A stretch of DNA of 64,000 nt from Agarophyton chilense. Lineage: Eukaryota > Rhodophyta > Florideophyceae > Gracilariales > Gracilariaceae. This document shows, in pieces, positions 30,376 through 41,696 of this stretch (position 1 is the first letter of the stretch; each line of letters starts with the position of its first letter). The position numbers and the translations under genes are program-made. Location of the stretch: the NCBI GenBank assembly GCA_030374765.1, contig JARGXX010000088.1:1054001-1118000 (forward strand). Reading direction: 5' to 3'. The notes under the pieces were generated by a model. That model had not been told where the DNA came from and ran no database searches. It worked only from the letters and a program-made list of their open reading frames with translations.

Positions 30376-31887
30376 CTAAAGATGTGCGACAGAAGTCATC
30401 TCCCTTTCAATGGCGCGCCAACCAATATCTTTTCGACAGAAACCCTCTTCCCAGTTAATAGCAGCAACTGCTTCATAAGCCAAATTTTGTGCTTTCTTCA
30501 TCGTTGCTCCCGTTGCAGTGACTCCCAAAACCCTTCCGCCATTAGCAGTGAACTCTCCTTCATGTGATAGGGAGGTTCCGGCATGATATACTTTCACTCC
30601 ATCCATTGAATCTGCGGCATCGATCCCTCGAATAACGCTACCCTTCGGATACGAACCGGGATAGCCTTTGGTCGCCAGAACCACAACTATGGCAGACATA
30701 GGATCCCATTCAAGCTTGAAATCGCTCTCACCGAGACGCTTCGACGCTGTGCGATAAAGCACCTCCAATAAATCTGAACGCATCCTCGTGCACAAGACCT
30801 GACATTCCGGGTCACCAAACCTGACGTTGTACTCTAAAACCTTTGCTTGCCCGGTTCTATCCACCATTAACCCACAGTACAATATTCCCCGGAACTCACG
30901 ACCCTCATTTTTCATGCCCTCCATTGTTGGAATCACGATTTTCGACATAACCTGATCTCTTATTGCATCGTTACAAACAGGTGCAGGTGAATATGACCCC
31001 ATGCCGCCTGTGTTTGGCCCTTTGTCTCCATCATACGCGGCCTTGTGATCCTGTGCAGATGCAAGGGGTAGCGCAACATTTCCGTCCAGTAGCGCAAAAA
31101 AACTGAGCTCCTCTCCGGTGAGAAACTCCTCTACCACAATTTTTGAGCCTGCTTCTCCAAACTTCCTGTCGAGCAACATTGAGTCCACTGCTGCAAGAGC
31201 TTCGTCAACTGTATTTGCCAAAATAACTCCTTTTCCAGCAGCAAGTCCATCTGCTTTAACTACGATCGGGGCTCCTTTTTGCTGAATAAACTTTTTTGCC
31301 TCGGCGGCGTCTGTGAACGATGCGTGCCATGCGGTGGGAATGTGATTACTTTCTAGAAACGCCTTCGTAAAAACCTTCGAACCCTCTAATATAGACGCAG
31401 CTTTTGATGGACCGAACGCTGAAATACCCTTTTCACTCAATCGATCGACCAATCCAAGCACAAGGGGCACCTCTGGCCCGACTACCACAAAAGAGACTGA
31501 TCTCTCAACTGCCAGGTCAACAATCGCATCTGTATCATCTGCAGAAATCGGTACACATTCGCAGAGTGATAACATGCCCGCATTTCCAGGGGCTGCGAGT
31601 AGATGCTTCAGATATGGAGATTCAGAAATACGGTGTGCCAAAGCATGTTCTCGACCACCAGAACCTACGACGAGCACCACGAGGGACCTCAGTGGCACAT
31701 CGGAAAGGCGCATACAGAGCCCATAATTCTGCTCTCTAGACGTCCCAGATACTTTAGATTGACGAAGTGTAGAACGAGAATGGACGGCTTTCGACTGTCT
31801 TGGACGAAATTGAGAGAGGACATTTGAGTGAGGTCTTGAGCCCCTCGCAATGAAACAAAGCGGGGTGATAAAGGCAGTTGAAGACAT
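30376..31887 (-). CDS. purD: phosphoribosylamine-glycine ligase (GAR synthetase), plastid-type leader
   Basis: The 503-residue enzyme joins glycine to phosphoribosylamine with ATP, the second step of purine synthesis. The N-domain starts VVGSGGREHALAH (73-85). ATP-grasp motifs are VVKADGLAAGKGV (209-221) and YNVRFGDPECQ (353-363). PNTGGMGSYSP (291-301) is diagnostic of PurD. The first 65 or so residues precede the bacterial start point and are Ser/Arg-rich with very few acidic residues, consistent with a transit peptide, as in plants where this enzyme is organellar. It is monofunctional, unlike the trifunctional animal and bifunctional yeast proteins. The first ATG in the frame was used. It is intronless. 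Confidence 0.95.
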   Translation of the reverse strand: MSSTAFITPLCFIARGSRPHSNVLSQFRPRQSKAVHSRSTLRQSKVSGTSREQNYGLCMRLSDVPLRSLVVLVVGSGGREHALAHRISESPYLKHLLAAPGNAGMLSLCECVPISADDTDAIVDLAVERSVSFVVVGPEVPLVLGLVDRLSEKGISAFGPSKAASILEGSKVFTKAFLESNHIPTAWHASFTDAAEAKKFIQQKGAPIVVKADGLAAGKGVILANTVDEALAAVDSMLLDRKFGEAGSKIVVEEFLTGEELSFFALLDGNVALPLASAQDHKAAYDGDKGPNTGGMGSYSPAPVCNDAIRDQVMSKIVIPTMEGMKNEGREFRGILYCGLMVDRTGQAKVLEYNVRFGDPECQVLCTRMRSDLLEVLYRTASKRLGESDFKLEWDPMSAIVVVLATKGYPGSYPKGSVIRGIDAADSMDGVKVYHAGTSLSHEGEFTANGGRVLGVTATGATMKKAQNLAYEAVAAINWEEGFCRKDIGWRAIEREMTSVAHL

Positions 31888-33346
31888 TCCCAAAGATGAG
31901 CAAAAAGAGGAAAACAATGAAAATGGCTTTCAAGAATGGCGTAGATCTACAGATCCATAAGAAATAAGCACGGGAGCTCTAGACCGAATTTTGTGGCTAC
32001 TTTCGCCAACTTCTCACGTTGCTCAGACGCTTTCGCTCGTGGTGGACAAACTTCACGAACAGTCCTCAAAAGAAACAAACGGTCGAGGAACAACTTTTAT
32101 GGTCCGGTTGTGATGCGATGACTAAAGAGATATCCTTCGCGTTCTCCCTGATTGCAGGGAAAGTGGGATGAGATTTCCATAAAAAATTGCAGATTCTTGA
32201 AATTTGGAGTCGTGAAAGGATTAGTAAGACACTGGCGAAGACCAAACTTATGACGCGTTTGGGATCTGTAAGTTACCTTTGACAATACCCCTACCCCTCA
32301 TTGAGAGAAGCGATGTTACTGACTCTCGCTGGGTGCCAGTGCTTAGTAAAACACAAAACCGTAGATGGTTTACATGTGCTTGAGGCTACACATAATAATT
32401 TTCAATCGTGGCTTCAAAACATGGAGCTCGCACTCTAAAATAGGTTGTCGACTTGCTTGCCAGTTATTTTCTCCAAGGACAAAACAGATTTACCGAGAAG
32501 TCTAGAGTGCAAACCAAAACTGCTCATTGTGTTGGTGAAGAAGAGAAAGAAAGGTTTGCTTTCGGGAATGCTTCAAAATGTTCTTGATGAATTTAAATAC
32601 TTGGGAGTTTACGCCCGTCACTTCTCGTTCACTGGTGACTAGGTTGTGACTACAAATTGAACACGTGGTGAAAAGTAAAAAAACTTTGTGACGAAATGTT
32701 GTGAAATATGGTCGGTTAGTGAAAGGTCTACTTTACTGAAATCTCATTACAACTGAGCGTCCAGATCCATACCTCTCCCAGCTCCATCATTTACAATCCT
32801 CATTCCCCTTCCTGCATCCTCCGATCTACTCCCCCAGCATCCTCCGATCTACTCTGCCTGCATCCACCTATCTACTCCCATCATTCTGCATCCTGCGATC
32901 TACTCCGACTGCATCCTGCGACCTACTCCGTATGCATCATTGATCTACTCCTATCAAACTGCATCTTTTGATCTTCTCCGCCCGCGCCTTCCGAGTAACT
33001 CTCATCCGCCGCTGCTCCTATACCTGGTACACACACTGAGCACATCACGCACCCATTCCTCTTATTTTATATCTGACTCCTCATTACTGTCTGCGGCGAT
33101 CCCACCGACCGCTTAAACTGACTTCCAGCCACCTTGTGCCTCACCGAAAGTACCCAAGTCGGTCACATACACCAAATAATCCCATTCTACTTCCAATTCT
33201 GTTCTATGCCCTCGATTCACGTGGAGACAGTGTCTTTGTGCGCCTACAAATCGCATCAGCCATACTCTGTAGCCTCTAATCCTTACAATTAAATATGAAA
33301 CATACACCCCCATCCGTACCGTCCATCTTCGCAAGTGAAGTCTCCA
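31888..33346. other. intergenic region with degenerate tandem repeat
   Basis: The left part is presumably the GAR synthetase promoter. The middle has a degenerate 23-bp repeat at 32814-32984. No gene is recognised. The right edge abuts the 5' LTR of Gy2 at 33347. Confidence 0.5.
32814..32984. repeat. degenerate tandem repeat of about 23 bp, seven units
   Basis: Seven recurrences of GCATCCTSCGATCTACTCC followed by 4-9 variable bases. Units 3 and 6 are longer (27-28 bp). The array is diverged and so not recently expanded. Confidence 0.75.
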
Positions 33347-33982
33347 TGTGGTCGTATAGTGGCGAAAGGGCTGACCTTTGAGGTTATCAATATACTACAC
33401 TGACCTTGTAGGTGATGGATGCGAGGGATCATCGGCCATGCAGCTCCGGGCGAGCTACCATCTAGGTGTGGTCAGCCACGTGTAGTGTTGACATGTTCCT
33501 TCTGGTTGAGTAATGGTTAGTACTTGTAATTGTAATTATATTTATTTTAGTACAGTAGTGGAGTGGCCACCTGGCACTGTGGCCAGTGCTGGCTAGGTCT
33601 CTGACACTAGGTCAGAGACCGTGCCTTGCTGGCAACTCCCGGGTGATCTGGAGAGTGCAGTCCACTGCATATAGGGAACTGCACCTCCCCCATCCTAATC
33701 TGAAAAAGACAGGCACCACCTGGGTCACGACTATACCTTTTGGTTCATCGTTTCTCAACTTCCACACAGGCTTTCCCGCGCGTCGACGCCTACCATCGTT
33801 CACGTACACGGTATAGGCTAGTTGCCCGCCGTTTGCCAATGCGGGTTTTCACGGTGCCCTGTTACCATCGAGGTTTATCACCTCTACCTTCTAAGGTTGA
33901 GCGTCACCACGCTCCCTACGGTTGAGCGTCACTAAGCTCCCAAGACAAGACAGTAGCATACCCCAGAGGTGGTTGTACGACA
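33347..33982 (+). repeat. Gy2 5' LTR
   Basis: 636 bp, from TGTGGTCGTA to TTGTACGACA. It differs from the 3' LTR at about 5 sites in the last 590 bp, but at 7 sites plus a 3-bp indel in the first 45 bp. It has a perfect hairpin GGTCTCTGAC-ACTAG-GTCAGAGACC (33596-33620). Near its end is a string of small hairpins: GAGGT-TTATC-ACCTC (33870-33884), ACCTT-CT-AAGGT (33886-33897) and GAGCGT-CACC-ACGCTC (33899-33914). Confidence 0.93.
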
Positions 33983-33985
33983 TTT

Positions 33986-34004
33986 TGGTCTTCCGACGTA
34001 GAAA
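33986..34004 (+). other. Gy2 primer-binding-like site
   Basis: TGGTCTTCCGACGTAGAAA starts 3 bp after the 5' LTR and begins TGG, complementary to a tRNA CCA end. It matches the Gy3 site at all but two positions. The tRNA was not identified. Confidence 0.7.
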
Positions 34005-34285
34005 GGATTTTTAGGTTTCGTCGTACCTTCACAGTTTACACGAGATTCCGAGAAGGATTGGACTCTCTAACACCTATTTGGTTTCAGGAAATCCCGCAAA
34101 GCAATACAGGATACCACTATTGGTCACATATGGAACGACCTAAAAGGAATACGCGTTGTGCAAGCGCCCCGCCAAGCCATAAAGGGTTTAAAGGAGCCCA
34201 ATCGGCTCAACCGATTCTGGAAAACTCCTAGGAGCTGCTCCGGCACCCTCGGGACAAAACCGTAAAGGTACATGGTCCGCCGTCT

Positions 34286-36282
34286 ATGGAAACGGAACCT
34301 CAAAGAGAATTACCAATTGAGGTTGCAGCGGAGGAGCTATGGCTTCAGCTTGAAGAGCGAGCTAAAGCGCTCGTCACCCTCGCGGTCGAGGATGCATATA
34401 CCCGTATTGTGATTGACCGAGGAGCTCAAGAGCTATCGGACAGGATACCTGAAATGGTGAAACAGTATCTCTTTACAGATGCTAGGGAGCATTTTTACCG
34501 CGCTGTGCAGGACCTTTGGGTTTTTGAGGGATTCGAAGAACCCCGACCTACACAGGTGAACATCGCAAAGCGCATACCACAAGGGTTCCAAATGGGTCAT
34601 TCCACCCATTCCAAACACTTACCTATTGATAGTGAGTACCTACAAGTTCCAAGGCAGAGTCAAGAGGTCCCGGGGAAGGTAGATCCTCAAGACATTTACC
34701 TGCCAGCAATTACTGGTTTCGTTCAAAAGGATACCCATGGAGGTGGTCCCAAGGGCGATTCGTCTGACTTGTTGGATGTGCGACGAAGAAACAGAAAAGA
34801 GAAGAAGCGGAGGCCGAAGAGGGGAAAGAATCGAGAGGATGATTCAGACCCCGACTCGTCAGACTCCAGTTCCGATACGAGTTCATCGTCGGATGATGAC
34901 CGTAAAGGTAAAAAGAAGAAGAAAACGAACAGGTCGACGAAGAAGTCGTCGAAAAAGACCCGAAAAGGTAAAAAGCGATAAAATGAGTCGCCCGACTCTG
35001 GGTCGGACACCGAAATGGACCTGGAGGTACACCAACCGTTGAACGATATGTTCACCAAAGCGGTTGATTACAGGACTTATCGGTTGATCAACAAGTCTTC
35101 TGAATACACCCAAGAGGTTAGTCAGAAGATTACTAAGCACCACAAGAAGCTCAGCTTCCAAATGGGTGACACCACCTTCACAGGTACGGATCCTATTGCG
35201 GTGATTGAGTTTCTACAGAAGTTCAAGATTGCATGTGACCAAAATTGTTTTTCCGAGGGCGCTGCTATGTGGCTATTTCAGTTTTACCTGAAAAGACAAG
35301 GATACTACTTTCTGCAGGGTAGGCTCCGCGGCAATACCTTAGCGATGGATGACGATGGCACAGAGATGTTGGAGTCATACAAAGAGGTAGTCAATTTTCT
35401 TTTGGAAACATACGCCACCGATGGGGTTATCCAAGAGGCTTATTCGGAAGTCCTCGTCTATCATCAAAGGTCTGGGCAAATCGAATTGGATTTTTCGCTC
35501 GCGCTGTGGAATCTGGCAACCCGTTGTGGTAATGTGTTCACTGCTTCTAGGTTAAAGTCGCTATTTGCCGACAATGTCGACAAAGCGATCCGTTCCCAGG
35601 TACACAACTACCTCGCCATTAACCGGAAAGTAGACTACAATCGGCTGGCTCGATACTCCCAGGGCCTTGGAGATCCCCTTCGGCTGGGAAAAAGACCAGC
35701 CGTGCCTCCAGCCTTGAGAGATAAATCGAAAAGGTGGGTCTTGGAAATTGAAGAGACCACAACCTCAGAGGGTAGCTCGCATATCGAAGAACCTAAAGGG
35801 ACCGCTATCCACTTGGTAGCGACCCAGGGGCGGTTCTCGAAACCTTCGACGGTAGGAAATTGGTTGTCAACGCGTACACCAAACACGGTACAATCGCCGC
35901 CAAGTGCGATGAGCTCGCAGAGGATGCAGGGAGCGAGCTCCCATAACTCGCCACCCACTTCCTACGCCACTACTCCTACCAACCAGGTTTCGAAGCCCCC
36001 CTCAATGGTAACGCGAGACTCCCAAACTGGAGGCCTCGTTTGCTGGTTCTGTCTCGCGACAGACCATTTGGCAAAAAATTGCGCTAAATTACCTCCAGGG
36101 ATGAGAGAATAGCTGATTCAGGCTCGCATGCAGAATCAACAACGCCTCTTTGGGTCTTCAACGCAAGCACCAAATAGGTTCCAACCCCGTACACCGGTAC
36201 AGGTCAATACCATCGAGGAAACACCAAATTTGGACTCAACCCTTCCCGTACAGGAGGAAAACACCGAACGGTTGGCGTAATG
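34286..36282 (+). pseudogene. Gy2 gag
   Basis: One frame from ATG 34286 runs to 36282, with stops TAA at 34979-34981 and TAG at 36110-36112. An N-terminal helical part is followed by a Lys/Asp/Ser-rich linker (SDSSSDTSSSSDDD, then KKKKKTNR). The capsid-like domain (about 35150-35620) includes SYKEVVNFLLETYATD and LATRCGNVFTA. A perfect CCHC zinc knuckle, CWFCLATDHLAKNC, lies at about 36040-36080. Gag assembles the virus-like particle and packages the RNA. Both internal stops can be explained by single C-to-T changes. The end of gag overlaps the protease frame by about 130 bp in the +1 frame. Confidence 0.85.
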
Positions 36283-36755
36283 CCGAACCCAACCTGCAAG
36301 TGGAAGGCCAGTCGATACACAGAACCTTGAAGGTGGAAGAGAACACGTCACAACCAGGTCCGGTTTGTCATATGAAGTACAACAACTATAAAGTACGTGC
36401 TTCAATGTGTTTCTCCGATCGCCTTGCGGTTCCAATCACCTGCGTGTTGGATACGGGGACCGGCCCAAACGTCCTGAACTCCCGCGTCATACCTGAGGCG
36501 GTACTTCGGAGCTTGAGCCGACCTCCCGACAACAACCCGCTGGTGGATGCAAATGAGCGCCCATTAAACCTTCGAGGTATGCTCACCACTGTGGTGCAGC
36601 TCGTACACCTCAAGATAAGATTGCAATTCTTTGTTTTCGACCGTTTACCGACAGACTGCCTCCTAGGTACGAACTTCAATGACAGACATGTCAAAGCAAT
36701 CCTTCCTGGTTCCCATACCGCCGCACAACGTCAGGGGGACGAATTTCCATTTTAG
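36150..36755 (+). pseudogene. Gy2 aspartic protease
   Basis: A 201-codon frame, +1 relative to gag, contains VLDTGTGPN (about 36446-36475) and DCLLGTNFNDRH (about 36655-36690), the two conserved segments of a retropepsin. Read as a Gag-Pro fusion it would need a frameshift in the 36150-36282 overlap. It ends with TAG at 36753-36755, just before the RT frame. A frame change between the protease and pol (from about 36740) probably reflects a mutation, since in Gy1 the two are continuous. Confidence 0.82.
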
Positions 36756-36760
36756 TTAAT

Positions 36761-39700
36761 ATGGAAACCAAATGGGGATGGTTCGTCAAACCGAAGAAGA
36801 CGATATCCACCGAAACGGTCTCCAACAAAGTGCGCATTACCAAACAGGTTGTTATCCCGCCAATGCACCAAATATTGGTACCGGTGTCGTGTGCGACCCC
36901 CGGGCTGTTCATACTACAAAACCATCCGAGGTTAGCACATCGACACCTCACCTTGATGGCCAACGGGATTGTCGACAACATCCCAAATCAACCCTTTAAG
37001 GTGTGTCTCAGCAACTTCTGCAGTCACGACGTGAAGTTGCCGAAAAATACCAATGTAGGCATCGCACTACCGGCGCCACAAGGGGTCTTCACCGTAGCTC
37101 ACACTGATCTCGGCGAGGTCGCCTTCGATAAGGAAGGGGGGTGCGCAAATGCGTCCACAACCACGAAGGTATCGATAAATACCAACTTGGAATCAAAGCT
37201 AAACGATATGGCATCGGTAGACAAAGAAGAGGAACCTGGCCCTGAGAGGCATTGCCAAGATGCAGTCCAGATCGGTGAAGATAACGGCGAACTGCGGGGC
37301 CGTATTCTCGACCTTATGGAGGAGTTTGAAACCATGTGGTCAGTCCATCTGGGCCAAATTAAGGCTACACAGCATCGCATCGAGCTCCTCCCTGACTCGA
37401 AGCCGATTTATCAGCAACCATACCGTGCAGGTCCGAAGGTGAGAGAAGTAGAACTCAAAGAAGTGGAGCGAATGCTCCATGAATGTGTAATTGAACCGGC
37501 CAACTCAGATTGGGCTAGTCCCGTGGTTCTGGTTCAGAAGAAAGGGGATAACCATATGAGGTTCTGTGTGGACTACAGGAGGCTCAATAGCGTGACCGTC
37601 AGGGATTCGTACCCGATACCTAGAATGGATGAGTGCATCGACTCCTTGGGAGATGCGCAGATATTTACCACGTTCGATGCCAACTGTGGTTATTGGCAGG
37701 TACCTGTAGGTGAGAAAGATCGAGACAAAACGACCTTCCCGTGCCATGCAGGTTTGTTTCGCCTCACGCGGATGCCTTTCGGGTTGCGCAATGCTCCAGC
37801 CACCTTTCAAAGGGCGCTGGACATCAACCTTTCGAAGGTTAAGTGGACAACCGCCTTGGTATACATCTATGATGTAACTATCTACTCCAGATCGGTAGAA
37901 GAGCGTTTTGCTCACATGCGCACCGTACTAACCCTCCCAGCTGAAGCGGGGGTGACGCTGAAGCTACGCAAATGCGTCTTCTTTACCAGAACGGTTGAAC
38001 ACCTGGGCCACATCATAGGCCCTGGTACCCTAGAGGTCGCGCCTAGCAACATTTGAGCCGTACAGGAGGTCAAGGTGCCACGATCCCAGACAGACGTACG
38101 ATACTTTACAGGTTTATGTAACGTCTATCGTCGCTTCGTGAAGGGATTCACGAAAAGAGCGGCTCTCCTCAACAAGAAGCTCCAGAAAGGTGAACCTGAA
38201 CGGTCTGAGATTATATCGAACGACGAAATGGATACCTTCGAGGAATTGAAACGAGCGCTGTTGTCGCCGCCAATCTTAACGTTGCCGAAAACAGGTCTAC
38301 CGTACACGCTGGATACGGATGCATCCCATGCCCACATTGGTTTTTGTCTCATGCAGGAGCAGCACAACTGAGACAATTTACCTATAGGGTACTGGAGCCG
38401 CGCTATGAATGAGGCGGAGCAGAACTACACGGTAACCAAGAAGGAATGTCTAGCAGTAGTGTGGAGCATGTTGATGCTCCGTCCATACCTTTATGGTGAG
38501 CGCTTTACGTTGCGCACGGACCACGACGCCTTAAGGTGGATCCTCGGACTCGCAGATGCGTCTGGTAGACTTGCCCGTTGGAGGTTGAGACTGTCGGAGT
38601 TTGTATACGACGTACAGTACCGTCCAGGTATTAAGCACAACATAGCTGACGCTATGTCACGCTTAAACACCTCAGGGTTAGAGACGGAACCTGTGGACGA
38701 TGATATCCCTTGATTTTTGGTGTCATCAAACCAAAAGGGTACCGGCGAACATCTGGAAGGATGTTGGGACTTACCTGAAGAAGGTGCCTTGCGTAACATC
38801 GACATGGCAACGCAGATACTGACCCTAGAGGAAACAAACGTCATGCCCGTAACCCGAGAGAAATTTCTACGAGAACAGGCCCAGGATGCGTACTGCAGAA
38901 CCCTAGGTGACCGAATTGGTTTCAAAGGATCACCATTCGATGTGGACCACAATGGGTACATCTTGAGAAGGTCAACCTTGGATGGTAGCCTTCAAAAAGT
39001 GGTTCTGAAGGCGCTTCGCCCGAGAGTCTTGTATCTCGCGCACTACCCGCGACCATCGGGACACCCCGGTGCCACCAGGATGCATTACATCTTGAGGCAA
39101 AAGTTCTACTGGCCTCATATAGCCCATGATCTCTATACCTTTGTAGGTCACTGCGAATCCTGTGTTCGTACCCGCGGTGGCATTGGAAAGCATCAAAAGT
39201 ACCTCAAGCTCTTTCCAGCAGCGGGTCCGCTGGAGTTTGTTGCGATAGACCTTCTAGAACCACTTCCCAAGACCAAGAACGGGTATCAGCACATTCTAGG
39301 GATCACCGACAGGTTCTCGAAGCTCACGAGAGCGATACCTTTAAATGATACGAAGTCAACAACGCTGGCGATCGCGTTCCTCAACAATTGGGTCTACCCA
39401 TGTGGTGCACCACTGCTCCTACTCACCGATAATGGTTCGAACCTGGCATCGAAATTCTTCGAAGCAGTCTGTAACCTCTTGGGTATCAAGCACTATTTCA
39501 CTACTGCCTACCACCCGCAGACGAACGGACAGGTCGAGCGCTTTAACCACACATTGGTATCAAGGCTACGACACTATACGGAAGAGCACCAAACTGGGTG
39601 GGATGAGCTGGTGCAACCGCTCACCTACTATTATAACCTTCAGGTACACCGGTCAACGCAGACCACTCCCTTTAATTTGGATCTTTCGCGACATCCCCCA

Positions 39701-40729
39701 GGTATTGTAGTGCAGGGAGATCATACTACCAGCACTGCAGCTGGCGCACTGGACCCTGCCCAGGTCAAGAGAAATACCCTTTTGAGGTTGAAGAGGGCTC
39801 TCAAACATGCAGAGAGCCGCCTCACTGCAGCCCAGAAGCGGTACAAGGCCGACTACGACCGTAGAGTAACCAAAGTGGTCTCTGTATCTTCGGGACAATA
39901 TGTCTACATAGACAATTCACCTTCAGGTAAAAGACCACGACCGGGTGATGAAGCGGACGATGAAACTATTGATAGAGATATCAATTCGAAGCTTCTACCC
40001 AAATCAGTGGGACCTTATAAGGTATTGAATGCATCAGACCACACCGTTACGGTTGAACAAGATGGAATACCGAATACGATATCAATTGACCGTATTACGG
40101 TGGCACCTGAAACTGTTCAACATCGCATTGAGACAGGCACCTCAGCCCGAGAGCCCAGAGCTGTAGCCTGGCGCACTCGACCCTAGGAGGACCCCACCCC
40201 AATTGAGGTGAACGATGACCTTCAACGTGATGATCAGGATTACAACCCTCTAACAGGGACGGAAATTGAACCCCAAACGGTAACAGCGGGAGCTCCAGAC
40301 CCGGCTCCCACACACGAAGCTTCCATCTCGGAACATATAAACCCTCGAGGTCGCGTTCCTCCGAAAAACCAGGACTAAACCTCAGAGGAATATCCCGTTA
40401 ACCGTCTGGTAGGCCACACGCGAACCCGCAATGGTCTGAAGTACACCGTAAGGTGGTACGGCTGGGGGCCAGAAGGGGACACCCTCGAACCCCAGCCGCA
40501 ATACCCTCACACTTCCGTATCAGGTATTGGCGCCGTCGCAAGCAGCCGATACCTGCAGACGGCTAACCTTAGACCTTCGTGGTACTCAGGCCTAAGGAAG
40601 GGGGAGAGAAGACGTCGTTTTTCGCAGACGGTGGACGCATATGCGTGTCAGATTACCTACAAGGGAGGACACGAAAGAATAACCGAATGTAACAGTAGAG
40701 GAAACAAGAAGAGAAAACAATTTACTTGA
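36761..40729 (+). pseudogene. Gy2 pol: RT, RNase H, integrase, chromodomain-like end
   Basis: A single frame with in-frame stops TGA 38054, TGA 38369, TGA 38711, TAG 40184 and TAA 40376. RT: FCVDYRRLNSV (about 37562-37594) and FTTFDANCGYWQVP. The catalytic box reads VYIYDV (about 37858-37875) instead of YxDD, so the first Asp is lost. RNase H: TLDTDASHAHIG (about 38310), CLAVVWSM and LRTDHDALRWIL. Integrase: zinc-finger HYPRPSGHPG...HCESC (about 39040-39165), then the DDE triad in AIDLL (about 39245), LTDNGSN (about 39423) and GQVERFN (about 39530). After 40378 a chromodomain-like segment reads EYPVNRLVGH...YTVRWYGWGPEGDTLEP. All the TGA stops fit CGA-to-TGA changes. Confidence 0.92.
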
Positions 40730-40813
40730 AGAAAGAGACACTAATGAAGTCAAGTGGCAGCCGGCCACCACAAGAACCTCGAAGATGACGTGACAGAAAG
40801 CCTAGCCTTCGAA

Positions 40814-41680
40814 TCAGGGAGTAGAAGGACCTGTCGGTTTAGGAGCAGTGAGATCAGGAGGACCCGTGTTATTGCCTACCCACGGAAGAAAACTTGCATA
40901 AATGCTAGGAGCCATCGACCTAGGAAGTAGCGAAGGAGTGGTAGCCCCACCACTGGGGAGAGGAGTCGAAACCAAAAGAGGATGAACGAAAGAAACCGCC
41001 GGAGCGGGTTACAAAACCGCAGGGTTCAAGTTAGCATCTAGAAGGGGATCCGTAAAAAGATCAAATGGCGCCGCAGCAGAGACGCTCGCCAGATTGGCAA
41101 CCTGACGGGTAGCCAGTTGGTACATGTCCAACTGGAACTGATTCCGGAACTCACCAAGTGTGTTCAGTGCCTTCATGTATTGGGCATGGCACGGCAGCAA
41201 ACCTTCAAGGAAGCCGGACAGCACGAATACGGTCGCAATGCCGCCAATTAAGGGCAGCAATACCTTAAGGGTTGTAGAGCCGTGGGAACGACCAGGCGGG
41301 ACGGCGCGCGCGGGGACCTAGGCGGGGAATGAAGTTTGAGCAACCGAGAAAGGTGCGATACCAACTTGGTTGAACGGTAGGCTATGCGGAAGCAGAATCG
41401 CAAGCACGCAGGGGCCCACTACTGAAAAGGTGTCCGCGAGCGCGCTATTGACACTGGATTGTCCTCATGACAGTCCCTACCTGAATGATTGTCGCTCAAT
41501 TCGTGCGCCTCCGTCGTCGCTCGCACTCCCCAACCGACACTGGTACCGAGTTCTGAACCTCAAGAAATCGCGCGTCGCGCACCGTGAGCAACCGCCGGCG
41601 GACACCACTCCGATGCCCGCGCCGCTGTCGCTCGCTACAACTCTATGGTTTGATGGGAGGAGACACAGGGCGTGCCTCAT
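40814..41680 (-). pseudogene. degenerate antisense reading frame near the Gy2 3' LTR
   Basis: From an ATG at 41680, 17 bp inside the 3' LTR, one minus-strand frame of 289 codons reaches a TGA at 40814, interrupted by TAG (41477), TGA (41465), TAG (41318) and TAA (41006). Each is one C-to-T change from a sense codon. The longest clean stretch (41317-41009) includes IGGIATVFVLSGFLEG, a hydrophobic segment, and LDMYQLATRQVANL. Past the last stop it is Pro/Ser-rich with STPLPSGGATTP, which resembles STPLPQGISQP near the N-terminus of the protein encoded at 9755. It is in the same position and orientation as the unknown gene of Gy3. Homology to that gene is not proven, and chance openness of the frame is possible. 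Confidence 0.4.
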
Positions 41681-41682
41681 GC

Positions 41683-41696
41683 GTAGGAGGAGGGTC
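41683..41696 (+). other. Gy2 polypurine tract
   Basis: GTAGGAGGAGGGTC abuts the start of the 3' LTR at 41697, where plus-strand priming is expected. Confidence 0.75.
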
